In this document: positions 23,040 through 34,339 of the stretch, piece after piece
Layout of the letters: every line of letters begins with the position of its first letter
How positions within the stretch are numbered: the stretch's first letter is position 1
Assembly: GCF_037975245.1 (NCBI RefSeq)
Contig: NC_092575.1
Span: 8,898,001-8,962,000 of the forward strand
From: Apostichopus japonicus
Taxonomy: Eukaryota > Echinodermata > Holothuroidea > Aspidochirotida > Stichopodidae
Direction of reading: 5' to 3'
Length of the DNA stretch: 64,000 nt
Program-made: the position numbers and the translations under genes
The notes under the pieces: generated by a model
The model's input: only the letters and a program-made list of their open reading frames with translations
What the model was told of the DNA's origin: nothing
The model's database searches: none

Positions 23040-24085
23040 TCTCAAGAACTAAAACCTACCTAGTAAACAATGGAAGTTCCTTAATATGAATTCACAGAAT
23101 CTAAAGCGTTAACCTGTACAGTAAATCAATTATTCGCATTGTAGGAGTTAGCAAATATTGTATGAGAACCAGATCATAGCTTGTGGGGTACAGAACTTTA
23201 ATTTGATATCAAAATACCTGAATGTATCTAAGTTGCAGCCTAAAGTAGATGGCATTGCTATTAGAAGACAAACAATAACTTTGACAGTAAGTTTTATACT
23301 TGAATATGAAAATTCACCTATTGATTCTGTATTCTGGTCATCTTGTTTGAGTGCCCGGATACCTTGTGGGATGCAGACAGTGAAAAAAATTTCAATTTGT
23401 CTCTCAAGAACGTATGCTTTCTATCTAGCAAACTATGGAAATTCTTTGATCAAATTCATTGATTTAACAGCATTAATATCGTATCATCAGAGCTAATAAA
23501 TATTAATTTATTTAAAAAATAAACTAAATATTAAATTTCAATTTGTCTCTGAAGAACTTAAGCTTTCCAGCTAGCCAACAATGGAAATTCTTTGATATGA
23601 ATTTATTAATTGACAGCCACAACCTGTACAGTAAATTTATCATTCACAGTGTAGGATTTGAAAAATACTATATGAGTACCAGTGTAGCTTTTGGGGTACC
23701 GAACTTGAATGTGATAATAATGTACCATAGTGCATCTAAGTTGCAGCGTAAAGAAGATGCCTTCATTGCTTTTACCAGCCAATCAATAACTTTGACAGTG
23801 GTTTTATGAATATGAAAATTCACATATTCATACTGTAATCTGGTCATCTTGTATGAGTGCCAGAAAACCTTTTGAGGTACAGACAGTGAAATCAAATTTC
23901 AATTTGTCTCTCAAGAAATAAAACATTCTACCTAGCAATCAATTGAAATTCCTCGATATGAATTCATGGAATTTACAGTGGTAATTTGTACAGTAAATTT
24001 ATTATTCACAGTGTAGGGGCTAAAAAATATTATTTGAGTGCCATTGTAACTTGTGGAGTACAGAACTTAAATGTGATATCTTTTC
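23040..24085 (+). repeat. Tandem array, about 365-bp units, 2.5-3 copies
   Basis: Units start near 23030, 23540 and 23900. Each contains AATTTCAATTTGTCTCT, GGAAATTC, CTGTACAGTAAAT, TGTAGGAGTT-like, GGTACAGAACTT and GTTGCAGC in that order. The first unit boundary carries an extra AT-rich piece (23440-23530). A solitary relative is at 15910-16170. The long frames here come from low stop density in the repeat. Confidence 0.8.
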
Positions 24086-25466
24086 ACGTTAAAGTGCCCA
24101 AATTGGTTGCCAAAGGTAGCAAATTTTCAAATTACAGTAAAGAACTTCTATTCTAAATAAATAACAAAACCAATATCTGCAATTTATGAATCAGAATTGA
24201 CCAGACCTTACACTATTCTGGAATTTATATTCAAGATTGTTGAAAGTGTGACAATCTATCAATTTTCCAAAATTTGTTCTTTTTTTAATGGTGGTGTGTC
24301 ACTCCATTGCTGCTATGTTTGGGAATTCTGTTGTTATTTTCTTTCTTAACATAAAATTTGCTACTATAAGACAAGTTTTAAATGATATTGATGATGTTGT
24401 TAACAAAATATTAGAGTATATCTATCAAAAGTTACATTTGAAACAAAAGGGTCTTTGTTGTTGACAAGCTATCTACAAGGTATAGTGACAGTTTTGAACT
24501 TATTATAGTTCAAATCCTCAGTGTTTATTAAAAGTTACTTTAAGAGCGTTTCAGGAATCACTGAATGTTTCGGACATCAACTTTGAAAAATGTTCACAAA
24601 GCTGCATAACAATAATACATATTTCAGCAGGTAACAACAATATGAAGTAATAACTTTTGCTAAATTGAAACATGTTCAAGCAACAAAAGTCTACTTCAAA
24701 ATAAACACAACAGTCAGACATTAGCAGATTAAAGCTAGATATTATGAATTTTTGTGGGAATGCACTTACTAAAACACAATAGACTGGGGAATGAACAAGG
24801 TGTACTGAAAAAATAATCGCACTGGATATTTCTGGGAAAACAAATGCCATGAGGCACATATTTCAAACTGAACATCTGGACAGAGCCATTAGGGTCAATG
24901 TCCAATGTTTGGTAGTATCCAGCCATGTACATGGAAAATTTACTTTGCAAGAAAAATTAAATGAATGAAATTATATTCGGGTAGTACCATCATTATCAAT
25001 AACACTGAATGATTCCGTAGCAACAACAATATGATTACTGTTTACAGCTCCTTTATGTGAGATTCAATATCATTAATGATAAACTTGCTCCATCTGTATA
25101 TAGACTGATCTAACTCCCTGGGTTATGATAGATATGGGACAAGCATTAACATAACATCTGTCCAGGAGATGTCTGTGTTGTTTGGCCATTAGAAATCTAC
25201 ATGGTTCACTTTATCAATGTCAGATACTGAAAATATGGAGACAGTATTTATTCAATCTGGTAGACATAAACTTTAAAATACTATCTGATAGACATAAACT
25301 TTTCAAAGTGAAAATCTGAAGGCCTGGTTTAACTGATAACCCCATTTAATGTTAATGTATTATCACTGTTTACTACATACTCAATTCATACTTATTTAGA
25401 ATACACAGGTAGTGACCTTTCATTGATAACATCCGTTTAAAGTTAATCTCTGCTTCACCACATTCG
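24086..25466. other. No gene recognised
   Basis: AT-rich DNA. The longest frames (minus strand 24551-24859 and 24735-24950) have no recognisable motif. At 25250-25305 the phrase ATAGACATAAACTTT is repeated twice at short distance. Confidence 0.5.
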
Positions 25467-25749
25467 TTACAATTCATAGGCGTAGGAGCCTCATTTGATT
25501 TGGGGGGGCTGTAACGACTTGCCCGAAAAATATAACCAAAATTTTTCGAGCGCGTTCCACATGTCAATGTGCATATCATATAGGCATTCATCGCTTATTA
25601 CATCACATGCCAATAACATTAAACCTTTTGTGTTATTACCCTTCTATATTGGTAATAATTATTGGGGAAGTCGTTACAACAATAATGATAATAATATAAG
25701 TTTAACTATGGAAAAACAAATTGTAAATTCTTCTTCTTTCAGAAGGTGC

Positions 25750-26147
25750 CAGTGGCGTAGCTAGGGGAATTGGTCAGGGGGAGATAATGCTCTGTAGGGG
25801 TGCTTTCGACACTATCTAAGCGGAGCGCCACCACCGGTTGGCGCGGAGCGTACACAAATTTTGAGTAAAGATACTCCATAGATCGCCGGAAATGACCCTT
25901 CCCAGGCCTAGCTAATTTGCAGATAAACGAAGAATAAATAGGTGTCATCGCCATTTGTCAGAAAATTGCACCAAACAAAATGTGACAAATGTCAATAGGT
26001 ATTTGAGAGCGCAATAAAAAAAGTCAATAATCGCGAATAAGTAGAAAGTGGTAAAAAGCTGAAAAGGGCGCCAGCAGTCCATTTGAGTCCGTCAGGGGGG
26101 GGGGGGGTTCATTGGCCCCTTCTGACTGTATGGCCGCTCCGCCACTG
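25750..26147 (+). mobile_element. Family A hAT-like MITE, 398 bp, nested
   Basis: The ends CAGTGGCGTAGC and GCTCCGCCACTG are inverted with one mismatch. The flanks are GAAGGTGC (25742-25749) and GTAAGTGC (26148-26155). The host unit elsewhere reads GTAGGTGC, so each flank is one mutation away from a shared 8-bp duplication, as expected for hAT. The interior holds the hairpin module in minus orientation (GGAGCGCCACC and GGTTGGCGCGG at 25821-25845) and a C/G tract near the right end. Confidence 0.92.
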
Positions 26148-26450
26148 GTAAGTGCCCGAAAAATTCTCAGTATATTGCCCAAATTTTCACCAAAATGAAA
26201 AACACACTGCAAATTATTATTCTTTCAGTAGGTGTCCGAAAAAAATTCTCAGCATATATTGCCCGAATTTTCACCAACAAATTGAAAAACACATTGCAAA
26301 TTATTATTCTTTCAGTAGATGCCTGAAAAATTCTCTGCATATTGCCGAATTTTCACCAAAAAAGAAAAAAAAAACACACTGCAAATTATTCTTCTTCCAG
26401 TAGGTGCCCAAAAAATTCTCAGCATATTGCCCGAATTTTCACAAAAATAA
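26148..26450 (+). repeat. Four tandem 80-87-bp units inside family B
   Basis: Each unit runs GTAGGTGCCCGAAAAATTCT...CAGCATATTGCCCGAATTTTC...ACACACTGCAAATTATT. The same unit occurs about three times in the 57-kb copy, about two and a half times in the 47-kb copy and once in the 27-kb and 9.6-kb copies. Confidence 0.9.
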
Positions 26451-26509
26451 TTGGTTGGGGGGGCTGCAGCCCCCCCCCCCCCCCCGCCTCCTACGCCTAT
26501 GTTACCATT

Positions 26510-27392
26510 AGCATTGGCCAGCATTTACCAACACTTCCCCGAAACAAATAGCAAGGTCTTATAAAAAACAACATAAACTACATTATTTTTCAGAAAATGG
26601 TATTCTAAGTCCAATGGCTAATAAAAAAAGTACTGCTCTTTTACTTAATTATACATTCATTGTAATACATTCATTCTCATATAAAATATATATGTATTCA
26701 TTTTCTTTTGTGATATATATTGAAGCATGATATGAAATAAAGAAAATTATTTCTACTGGCCTTTTATAATTTGGTTTCATGATATTTTTTTCATTGTTTG
26801 AGGGGCCTGTGGGAGTGGTGTAAGAGCTGTACGTTTCTTCAAACCTTCAGTGTAATAATCTCCCCAGCTGTTATTTGAACCTATAGATATTGGTGTAAAA
26901 CGACTTTGCCATTTTATAATAAAATCAATACCAAACAAACCTTCAAGGTCTACTCTTCTGATTGCCTGACAAGACCTTTCTCTTGAAATACAAATTCTGT
27001 TGCTTTCCAACGCACATGCAACCATGTTTTTCCATGCATTAGATTCTGCACCAGTATCTCCAATGCTCTGGCATCAAGTTGCACATCTGCATTAAAAGAA
27101 TGATTAAGAATGATCAATATCCTAAATTGTTTCAAATGACTATTTCACAGTTTATCTTGATCCTTAAAGGTCTGTGGCAAATAGGAATATGGACAGCATA
27201 AAGTAAGGCACAGCTGGGGAATCCAAAGCATTCTTGACCTTTTAATGGGGAAATTGCTTGTTGTGAATAAAATAATAATAGTGTATAGACACAACTTCAA
27301 GAGTTAACTTGAAGCTATATTAATAAGCAAATTCATGGAGGATCTGTTCTACCTGTTGTGGCTCCACAACCTTGTTTCTTTGTCACCACTGG
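26510..27392. other. No gene recognised
   Basis: AT-rich sequence. A minus-strand frame at 26777-27135 region has no family resemblance. Nothing else was noticed. Confidence 0.5.
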
Positions 27393-27815
27393 CATAGGCA
27401 TAGGAGCCTAATTTGATTGGGGGGGGGGGACTGTAACGACTTGCCCGAAAAATATAACCAAAATTTTTCGCGTGCTCTGCGCGCATTCAACATCTTAATG
27501 TGCTATCATATAGGCATTCATCGGTTATTACATCACATGCCGATAACCGATGAATGCCTATATGACATGCACGTTAAGATAGTGAACGCCCGCTCTGTGC
27601 ACGTATAATTTTGCTTATATTTTCCGTGTTATTACCCTTCCATACTGGTTATAATTATTGGTGAAGTCGTAACAATAATAAAGATAATAATGATATCAGT
27701 TAAACCATTGAAAAACACATTGCAAATTTTTCTTCTTTCAGTAGGTGCCCGAAAAAATTCTCAGCATATTGCCCGAATCTTCACACAAAAAATTTGCTTG
27801 GGGGGGGGGCTGCAA
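27393..27815 (+). mobile_element. Family B MITE, 3'-truncated copy with full hairpin
   Basis: The left end CATAGGCATAGGAGCC at 27393 is followed by the G tract and CTGTAACGACTTGCCCG. The family hairpin is complete: arms at about 27492-27525 and 27540-27577 pair through ATAGGCATTCATCGGTTAT and its complement with a loop of about 13 nt. One tandem unit is present. The copy ends inside the terminal GGGCTGCA word and has no right inverted repeat. Confidence 0.85.
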
Positions 27816-28402
27816 GTTTTGCAAGTTTTGCTTTGAATTAATCCATGACCTAGTATCCCTATATTCATGCCAATTTTAAAACCCCTATAATGCACAAGGT
27901 ACTAAATCTGTGAATAAATGAAACAAATAGCAGTTGTGGAATATAATTTATGCCAAAAGTTAACAATAGGTTTAAATTAAAGAATAGGCCTATTGGCAGC
28001 TTGGCCTAGCATAGACAAAAAGTCTGGGTAGCCAAGCTTTAGCACATTAACAGTAGCACCTCATCAGTCTTTTCCGAATTTAAGTCTTTCGTTCTCAACT
28101 GTAAGTCACGTCTCCTCTTTTTAGTATTTTTAGTAATGACACTCAGCATTTCGGCCATTTGCAAAACTCATCTTCACATATTCCTCCACTATGTCATCAA
28201 TTTCAAAGAACATTTTGAACATTTAAATTTTGTTAACATTATTTAGTTATGCAGGTGAATTTCTTGCATTTTCTCATTGGGCCAAAGTATTTGTTATGTT
28301 TGCATACTTCGGCACACAAATTGTGTATAGCGCTATCTTTCTAATTTAGTAGCAGTAAGAGACTACTGGATGACGGTGTCACAATATGTTAGCATCTGAG
28401 CC
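27816..28402. other. No gene recognised
   Basis: AT-rich, with a TAGGCCTA-type word near 27987. Nothing else was noticed. Confidence 0.5.
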
Positions 28403-28519
28403 ATCAGCCTGATCAGTCACCCAAGCATGATACTCCTACCGGTTCTAAATAGACTTCAGCCACAAGCAGAAAGAATAATACCAGAGGAACAAGCAGGATT
28501 TAGGAATGGACGCAGCAAA
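28403..28519 (+). pseudogene. LINE reverse-transcriptase fragment, 39 codons
   Basis: An uninterrupted frame reads ISLISHPSMILLPVLNRLQP and then AERIIPEEQAGFRNGRS. This is the conserved stretch of non-LTR reverse transcriptases between the fingers and palm ('ISHxSKILLxxxxNRL...EEQAGFRxGRS'). Nothing recognisable continues on either side, so it is an isolated relic, already too short to be found as a long frame. Confidence 0.85.
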
Positions 28520-28989
28520 GTAGTCCTTCATGAGGACTGGATTGTCCCTCCTGATCCTTTTTTCTACTTAACTAAGATATATACTTTAGTGTAGGATTTA
28601 GAAATAGTTGGGAGTCTGTGGGCAAACCTAAGACTGAAATTGTGGTGTGAACTTCTCAGGAATGTAGTACTAGGCTATGGTAGGTGAAATGGGTCTGTCG
28701 AGAAAAAAACCCTGCAACAACTGGATGCTCGTGTATGTTGTAGCTTATGTATTTTCCATTAACATATATACCATACGGTCATGTGTTTAATAAGACTACA
28801 TGGATCGCACTGACACAGTATGCCTACTTGTCAGTTCTGTCAACTGAGTACAGGGCTATTGACATTCAGTTTTTTATTATGTTGACACCAAATGGCCATA
28901 ATGATAATTATTAAATTGTTACCTACTCCTCATACTGCCATTACTGGCCTAACCTGAACAGTGCATGTATTTAAATGCAAGAAGTAGCC
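28520..28989. other. No gene recognised
   Basis: AT-rich DNA between the RT relic and the fold-back element. Nothing was noticed. Confidence 0.5.
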
Positions 28990-29755
28990 TAGTCCATGGG
29001 CTAGCAGGACCCACCAAGCACCCCCCCCCCCCTTAGACTCTCCGCGAGTGGTATCATTTTGTTCAGGAGACCCGTCCAAACAATATTTTGCATGTTACCA
29101 TTGAAAATGTTGGGATCAACTCTGCATTTCCGCCATTTTCCAAAATGGCCGCCATTTGTAACTATTTTCACCCATATCTCGGCGTCTAAGGCTCATAGAG
29201 ATATCATTCTGTTGTTTATACCCATGTTTTCTGGGTCAAGGAATCCAGTAAGAACAAAGACATAACCATTGGATCATTGCACTGCAGCGGCCATTTTGAA
29301 ATTAAAAATGGCCGCCAATTCGGAACTATTTTAACCTATAACTCAGCTTCTAAGGCACATAGTGTTATAATTCTGGTGTCTATACGCATGTTTTCAGGGT
29401 CAAGGAATCTAATAAGAATAACATCATTAACACTGGGACATTGTGCTGAGGAAGCCATATTGAAATTCAACATGGCCGCCATTTGGAACTATTTTCACTT
29501 TCACAAACCCATGTTTTCGGAGATAAGGAATCCAATAAGATCAACAACATTATAAAATTAAAACAAGATAAAACATTGCCATGTTTTTATCGTCAAGTAT
29601 TTCACTAGGCTCAGTGATATTAATGCTGGGCCCCTTTGTTGGTGACATGTTCAACCATCTTGAATTCCAAAATGGCTGCTTGGCATTCAGAACTAACATG
29701 TGATGCAAGTACTTCTCTAGATTTACAGTTATCCTGATGTAACTTCCCACCTGTA

Positions 29756-29969
29756 CTACAATTCACTGTCATCGCTTTCTGATGGAGCAGGTAGTGAGTC
29801 TTGGTCATCAGAATCTTCATCATCTGATTCACAGCTTGGGTCAAGTACTTCCACTTCGTCCACTAGCGCTTGGGGAAGAATTGGTCCATCCACCCACAAT
29901 GGCTCCAGGAAACCAGACTTCAGAGTCCATCCATGTCCATCTTTTGGCAATGGAATGTCTTGAATGGGA
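29756..29969 (-). pseudogene. C-terminal ORF fragment with acidic tail in fold-back loop
   Basis: The minus-strand frame reads IPIQDIPLPKDGHGW, then a LEPLWVDGPILPQALVDEV stretch, then a 30-residue tail rich in Asp, Glu and Ser ending SDDSEL. Its upstream part is cut by the hAT-like insertion at 29978; on the far side, from 31236, the same frame stays open into the right arm. The 'P-x-P...GHGW...G.L.P.W' pattern resembles the C-terminal region of multi-copy invertebrate proteins I remember without a curated name. Function is unknown; it may be the tail of the transposase or an accessory protein of the parent element. Confidence 0.55.
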
Positions 29970-29977
29970 ATGTCTGC

Positions 29978-31227
29978 CAGTGGCGGCGGAACCGGGGGGG
30001 GGGGGCTTGGGGGGGCTCAGCCCCCCCAATGAAAAAGTTGAGGGGGCAAATGCATGATAAGCCCCCCCAATATTTACCAAGGCTCCGAAACGTGCATCTG
30101 CCCATTTTTTAATGCATACTTGTCGATCTGTCCGATGCACACGTATACTACATATAGGTGTAATAATTAAATATGATAATTGATTGTCTGTATCATGCCT
30201 CATCGAATATTAGTGTTTTAAATAAGAGGGTAATAAGCTAAACGCTACACTCATGAACATTTGCGTTTACACTACGAGTACACGCAAGGCGTGGAACATG
30301 GCTTTATTTTTAAACGCAATCAATTATTAAACGAACAAAAACACAATATTAGCATTTCACCTGTACTGTATAGGGTACATGCATTCATGACATAATGACA
30401 GTGCTAGGTCATAGAAATTTGTTAGCAACTGCACATGGTTTTGGAATTGCCCATTTGTTGACATTAAGAAATCCTTTCTGTTTTTTCTTATGACATTTAT
30501 TTAATTCAGGGCGTTGGAGCCGGTACGGGCAGGTCCGGCGAACGCGGGACCAATATTCACGACGCAAAAAAAAGTTAAAAAAAGTAGGACTAAAAAATGG
30601 AGAAAAAAAAAATCTCGGAGGTATATGTTTCAATAATTTTCAATAATGATGACGGCAAGTAGGCTAAATGTGACTACTCTGGCATGGCAGGGGTCTTGTT
30701 TTCAAGCTCGGGAAGTGCCATTTCCTGCAATCTGGGAGGCATATTTTCAAAATTTTCTCCATTACGCTAAGCGCCAACCATGGTGGCGCGTAGCGTAGTT
30801 TGACCTACCAAACGTCCCCCCGATAATTATGATAGTTGGCCACACTCTGAACCGCCGTACCAATCAAAAATAGCTTCCGACGCCCTTGTAATTATTGCAT
30901 TTAATTGCAAGTAGTAATTTACTACACTCGAAAACGTCTCTGCTAGTACACGTCGAGTATACTCTCTTAAAACACCATCGAATATACAAATGACAATGTT
31001 TTTACAGATTTATACGTGCAATCTGAGAAATTGCAGGCTTGAGACCCATGTTTTTGGGCTAGGTATTCGCAGCATAAAACACTCGGTAAGTGCCGTTTCC
31101 GGCCATCTGGGGGGATTGAAAAACCCCAAATTTTCTTGTACGCTCCGCGCCAACCGATGGTGGCGCTCCACTTAGATAGTCTACACAAATTAGCCACCCC
31201 AATAATTTTCCCATTCCGCCGCGCCTG
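29978..31227 (+). mobile_element. hAT-like non-autonomous element, 1250 bp, perfect TSD
   Basis: The ends CAGTGGCGGCGGAACCGGG and CCCATTCCGCCGCGCCTG are imperfect inverted repeats. The flanking duplication ATGTCTGC is perfect and 8 bp (29970-29977 and 31228-31235). The interior has G/C tracts at the left end and two direct copies of the hairpin module (30708-30815 and 31085-31200). A segment near 30506-30560 (GGAGCCGGTACGGGCAGGTC) looks like another element's edge. No transposase frame was seen. Confidence 0.93.
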
Positions 31228-31854
31228 ATGTCTGCACGTCTCCATATGAAATACTTGACGATAAAAACATGGCAGTTTTATTTTGTTTTAATTTTATAAT
31301 GTTGTTGATCTTATTGGATTCCTTAACTCTGAAAACATGGGTTTGTGAAAGTGAAAATAGTTCCAAATGGCGGCCATGTTGAATTTCAATATGGCTTCCT
31401 CAGCACAATATCCCAGTGTTAATGTTGTTATTCTTATTGGATCCCTTGACCCTGAAAACATGGACCCATAGACACCAGAATTATAACACTATGTGCCTTA
31501 GAAGCTGAGTTATAGGTAAAAATAGTTCCGAATTGGCGGCCATTTTGAATTTCAAAATGGCCGCTGAGGCGCAATGATCCAATGGTTATGTCTCTGTTCT
31601 TACTGGATTCCTTGACCCAGAAAACATGGGTATAAACACCAGAATGATGACTCTATGAGCCTTAGACGCCGAGATATGGGTGAAAATAGTTCCAAATGGC
31701 GGCCATTTTGGAAAATGGCGGAAATGCAGAGTTGATCCCAACATTTTCAATGGTAACATGCAAAATATTGTTTGGACGGGTCTCCTGAACAAAATGATAC
31801 CACTCGCGGAGAGTCTGGGGGGGTGCTTGGTGGGTCCTGCTAGCCCATGGACTA

Positions 31855-32237
31855 AAGCCTTTAAAGGAATTGTCTGATGGAAGATTTTGATACATTGTCC
31901 TTGTAGTTAAGTTCTAACCATGTAAAAATTGTCCCATTCGACAATCTGGTTTTCAAATTCACTAGTTTCTTACCAAAAGTACCGTTTGTTCGAACTCTTC
32001 AATATGGTGATTGACCTAGTGCTGGCAAATAGGCAAAACAGTCGACTTGAAGTTAGCACTCCCATTTCCGCAGCAATACACTCTCACGTGTACACACACA
32101 GGGGATTACCTATTATATATAACGTACATATCACGAACGTATATAGCCTACTGTACCATGCCCAGTTGGTATATGTATAGCGTTGCACATAATATACTCT
32201 CACACACAAACCACAGTTCATAAAGTGTTCTTCGAAA
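31855..32237. other. No gene recognised
   Basis: AT-rich DNA with no motif. Short plus-strand frames show no family resemblance. Confidence 0.5.
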
Positions 32238-32700
32238 TTGCTGAAATAAAATTCACGGATCAAATTTACAGTTAAAGGAAGCTTGAAAAGTATTCGGAAC
32301 CCCGAAAGATGAAACTTGGCGGAATCGATGTCAGAGCAGAATGTAGTACCGAGAAGCTATAGGCTTCGCAGAACTGTCCGATTGTAAATGTTAGAGTAGC
32401 CTACATGCGAACATTCTTCACGTTGGACCTGGATAGCGCGATGTATAAACAACGAAGAGTCTGCTGTTAAAACTTATATTGTGTTACACAAAGACCACGA
32501 AACCACCAATCTACTACATATATGGCGGCTTAAATTGTTTTTGAAAACATTTAATTTATAGAAATTTCACCAAAAAATTAAGGAAGAATTAATCTGTATA
32601 CAAATGCTGTTTTTGTTGTGATTACTGTAGGTTCTGTACAGAGCGTGGGTTATGTCACATTATGCATTAGTGTAGATGAAGTCACGTTCTGTACTGTTCA
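32238..32700 (+). repeat. Dispersed repeat, copy with 160-bp extra segment
   Basis: It aligns with the reverse complement of 4845-5135. Positions 32281-32442 are additional and interrupt the homology between TTTACAGTTAAAGG and the ATAAACAACGAAGAG word. Confidence 0.75.
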
Positions 32701-32899
32701 AATCATATTGGAAATGTCCATCCTTAAGGATTAAAAAATCATTTCTCTGTCAAACGCAACATTTGCGTTCTCATACTTTGACATGTTTGGAAAATTATTT
32801 CTAATTTTTTAAGGTAACTTCTTTGAGCCACCAGACAATCCTTTTAAGCTTTTCATTTAAGAATTGTTTAAGCCTGTCCCATTTCGAACATGTGATTGG

Positions 32900-33320
32900 C
32901 AGGTTTCCGATTTAAAGGGTGTGAAGAATCGCACACAAAGAAACGTCAGATGACGGTAATCTGACCTAGTTTCGAATGAGGTGTAACAGAAGTGTTAGAC
33001 ACCACCATCGATCCCAGAAAATACACACACAGCTTGCTACCGTCGGTATTGAGACACTAGCTAGTGTACAGTCAGTACATACAGCTATGGTCAATACCCA
33101 CAGCACAGTGTGCATAGCAGCAATGGACATCTTAGCAGGGAGTTGTTATGGAACTCCCTGATCTCAGGTCCAGATACAGTAAACGATAACAAGGTATCAC
33201 ATCCCATTACTGTCTGCATATTGTAGCGACAAGAAGAAAACTTCACTTGCAAAGCAACGGAAAGTTAACTTTTTTCGGAGGGCAGCACACGGTTTGGGGC
33301 GAGTCTTCAATGCCTGTAAA
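32900..33320 (+). repeat. Dispersed repeat T, longest copy
   Basis: Shared words with 48765-49080 (inverted) include CACCACCATCGATCCCAGA, ATACACACACAGCTTGCTAC and CAAGGTATCACATCCCATT. The second half (from about 33165) also matches 46407-46590 in the same orientation: ATCTCAGGTCCAG, AACAAGGTATCAC, GGAAAGTTAACTTTTT and TTTGGGGCRAGTC. It is non-coding and of unknown class. Confidence 0.8.
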
Positions 33321-33792
33321 TAGCTTATCAAAAGGGAGCTGTTCTGTAAAGCAAGAAAATCACACATATGCATGCATACAACCACACCCATATAACCATT
33401 TCTGAATATCTTTTCAGCTTCCCAAAGGTACTGGAATGCAAGCTCTGTTGGGTGAGTTAAATAACCCTCTTTGTATTGTTTTAGGCAGTTGTTAAAACAT
33501 CCTTTGGGTGAGCCTCACACTCTACCAGGTACCGCAAAGCAGAGGCAAAATGAAGTGCGTGTGATACCTTCATCTTCTCAAAGTGGGACGGTGTGTGTGT
33601 GGCCTCTGTCAATTTGGGAGATTGCTTCAAGTCTTTGTTTTTTTGAAAGCTGACAAGATCTTTCAGTGGTTTCACACTGACCTCTGTACTTGTGTATTTG
33701 CCAGCTCAGAAGGAACCCAGATGCTGACTTTGTTTTTTTGGACATGTGATACATCTGCAAAGAGGTGCAGGAAGCAGTTGGAGCTGCATGGA

Positions 33793-34264
33793 CAGTTGCG
33801 TAGCTAGAGGTTTTGGCACCCAGGTGCAAGAGTAGAAAATTTCCCACCCCCCAAAATTTGGTTATATTTTTCAGGCAAGTCATTACAGCGCCCCCCCCCA
33901 ATCAAATTTGCTCCTACGCCTATGATATTTCCACCTTTCAAAATCTACTGCCTTGGAACTGAATCCTGAAATACCAAACATTTCTGTGACATGTAGTAAT
34001 TACAGAACACAGAACAGAATAAAAAAAGAGAAAACGGTTGAAATGGACAAAAAAGAAATCACAATCTATAAATTTGCCAATAAAAACAACTACATTCAGT
34101 TCAGATTCTTATTAGTTATGGAAATATTCATGCCTGATGAGATACATCAATTTCGTCATGTTTTACTAGAAAGTGCTTATTTTGTTTACTCTCATTCTCC
34201 CATTTCAGCGCCCCCCTAAACCCGTGGCATGTGCAATCCCTTGACACCCATAGCTACGCCACTG
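33793..34264 (+). mobile_element. Family A hAT-like MITE, 472 bp, perfect TSD
   Basis: The ends CAGTTGCGTAGCTAG and TAGCTACGCCACTG are inverted repeats. The flanks are a perfect 8-bp duplication, TGCATGGA (33785-33792 and 34265-34272). Positions 33845-33925 are a minus-strand piece of family B (C tract and GCTCCTACGCCTATG end) joined inside, so this copy is chimeric or carries a truncated nested family B element. The remaining interior is AT-rich. Confidence 0.93.
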
Positions 34265-34339
34265 TGCATGGATGTGGAATCTTGTAGATAATCTGTCAGT
34301 CTTTTCCACAGATTATCCGAAAGCTTCTCCACTTTTGGA

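Larger units (their letters stand above)
25475..26501 (+). mobile_element. Family B C-tract MITE with nested family A insertion
   Basis: The ends are CATAGGCGTAGGAG and CTCCTACGCCTATG, perfect inverted repeats of 14 bp. The flanking 8-bp duplication is TTACAATT/TTACCATT (25467-25474 and 26502-26509; seven of eight). The left part carries G7, CTGTAACGACTTGCCCGAAAAA and one arm of the family hairpin; the opposite arm is missing. The right part has four tandem copies of an 80-87-bp unit (26148-26450), then GGGCTGCAGCCCCC. A family A MITE occupies 25750-26147. Confidence 0.9.
28990..31854. mobile_element. Fold-back element with ~610-bp inverted arms
   Basis: Left arm 28990-29604 and right arm 31247-31854 are inverted copies, starting TAGTCCATGGGCTAGCAGG on the outside and ending TCGTCAAGTATTTCA on the inside. 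The arms differ by a few percent and small indels. Each arm contains about two and a half internal repeats of about 165 bp built around AAAATGGCCGCC and CATGTTTTCAGGGTCAAGGA. Without the nested hAT-like element (29978-31227) the loop is about 390 bp and holds the C-terminus of a minus-strand ORF. Long composite inverted repeats are typical of Foldback-like elements. No clear target duplication was found. Confidence 0.85.
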
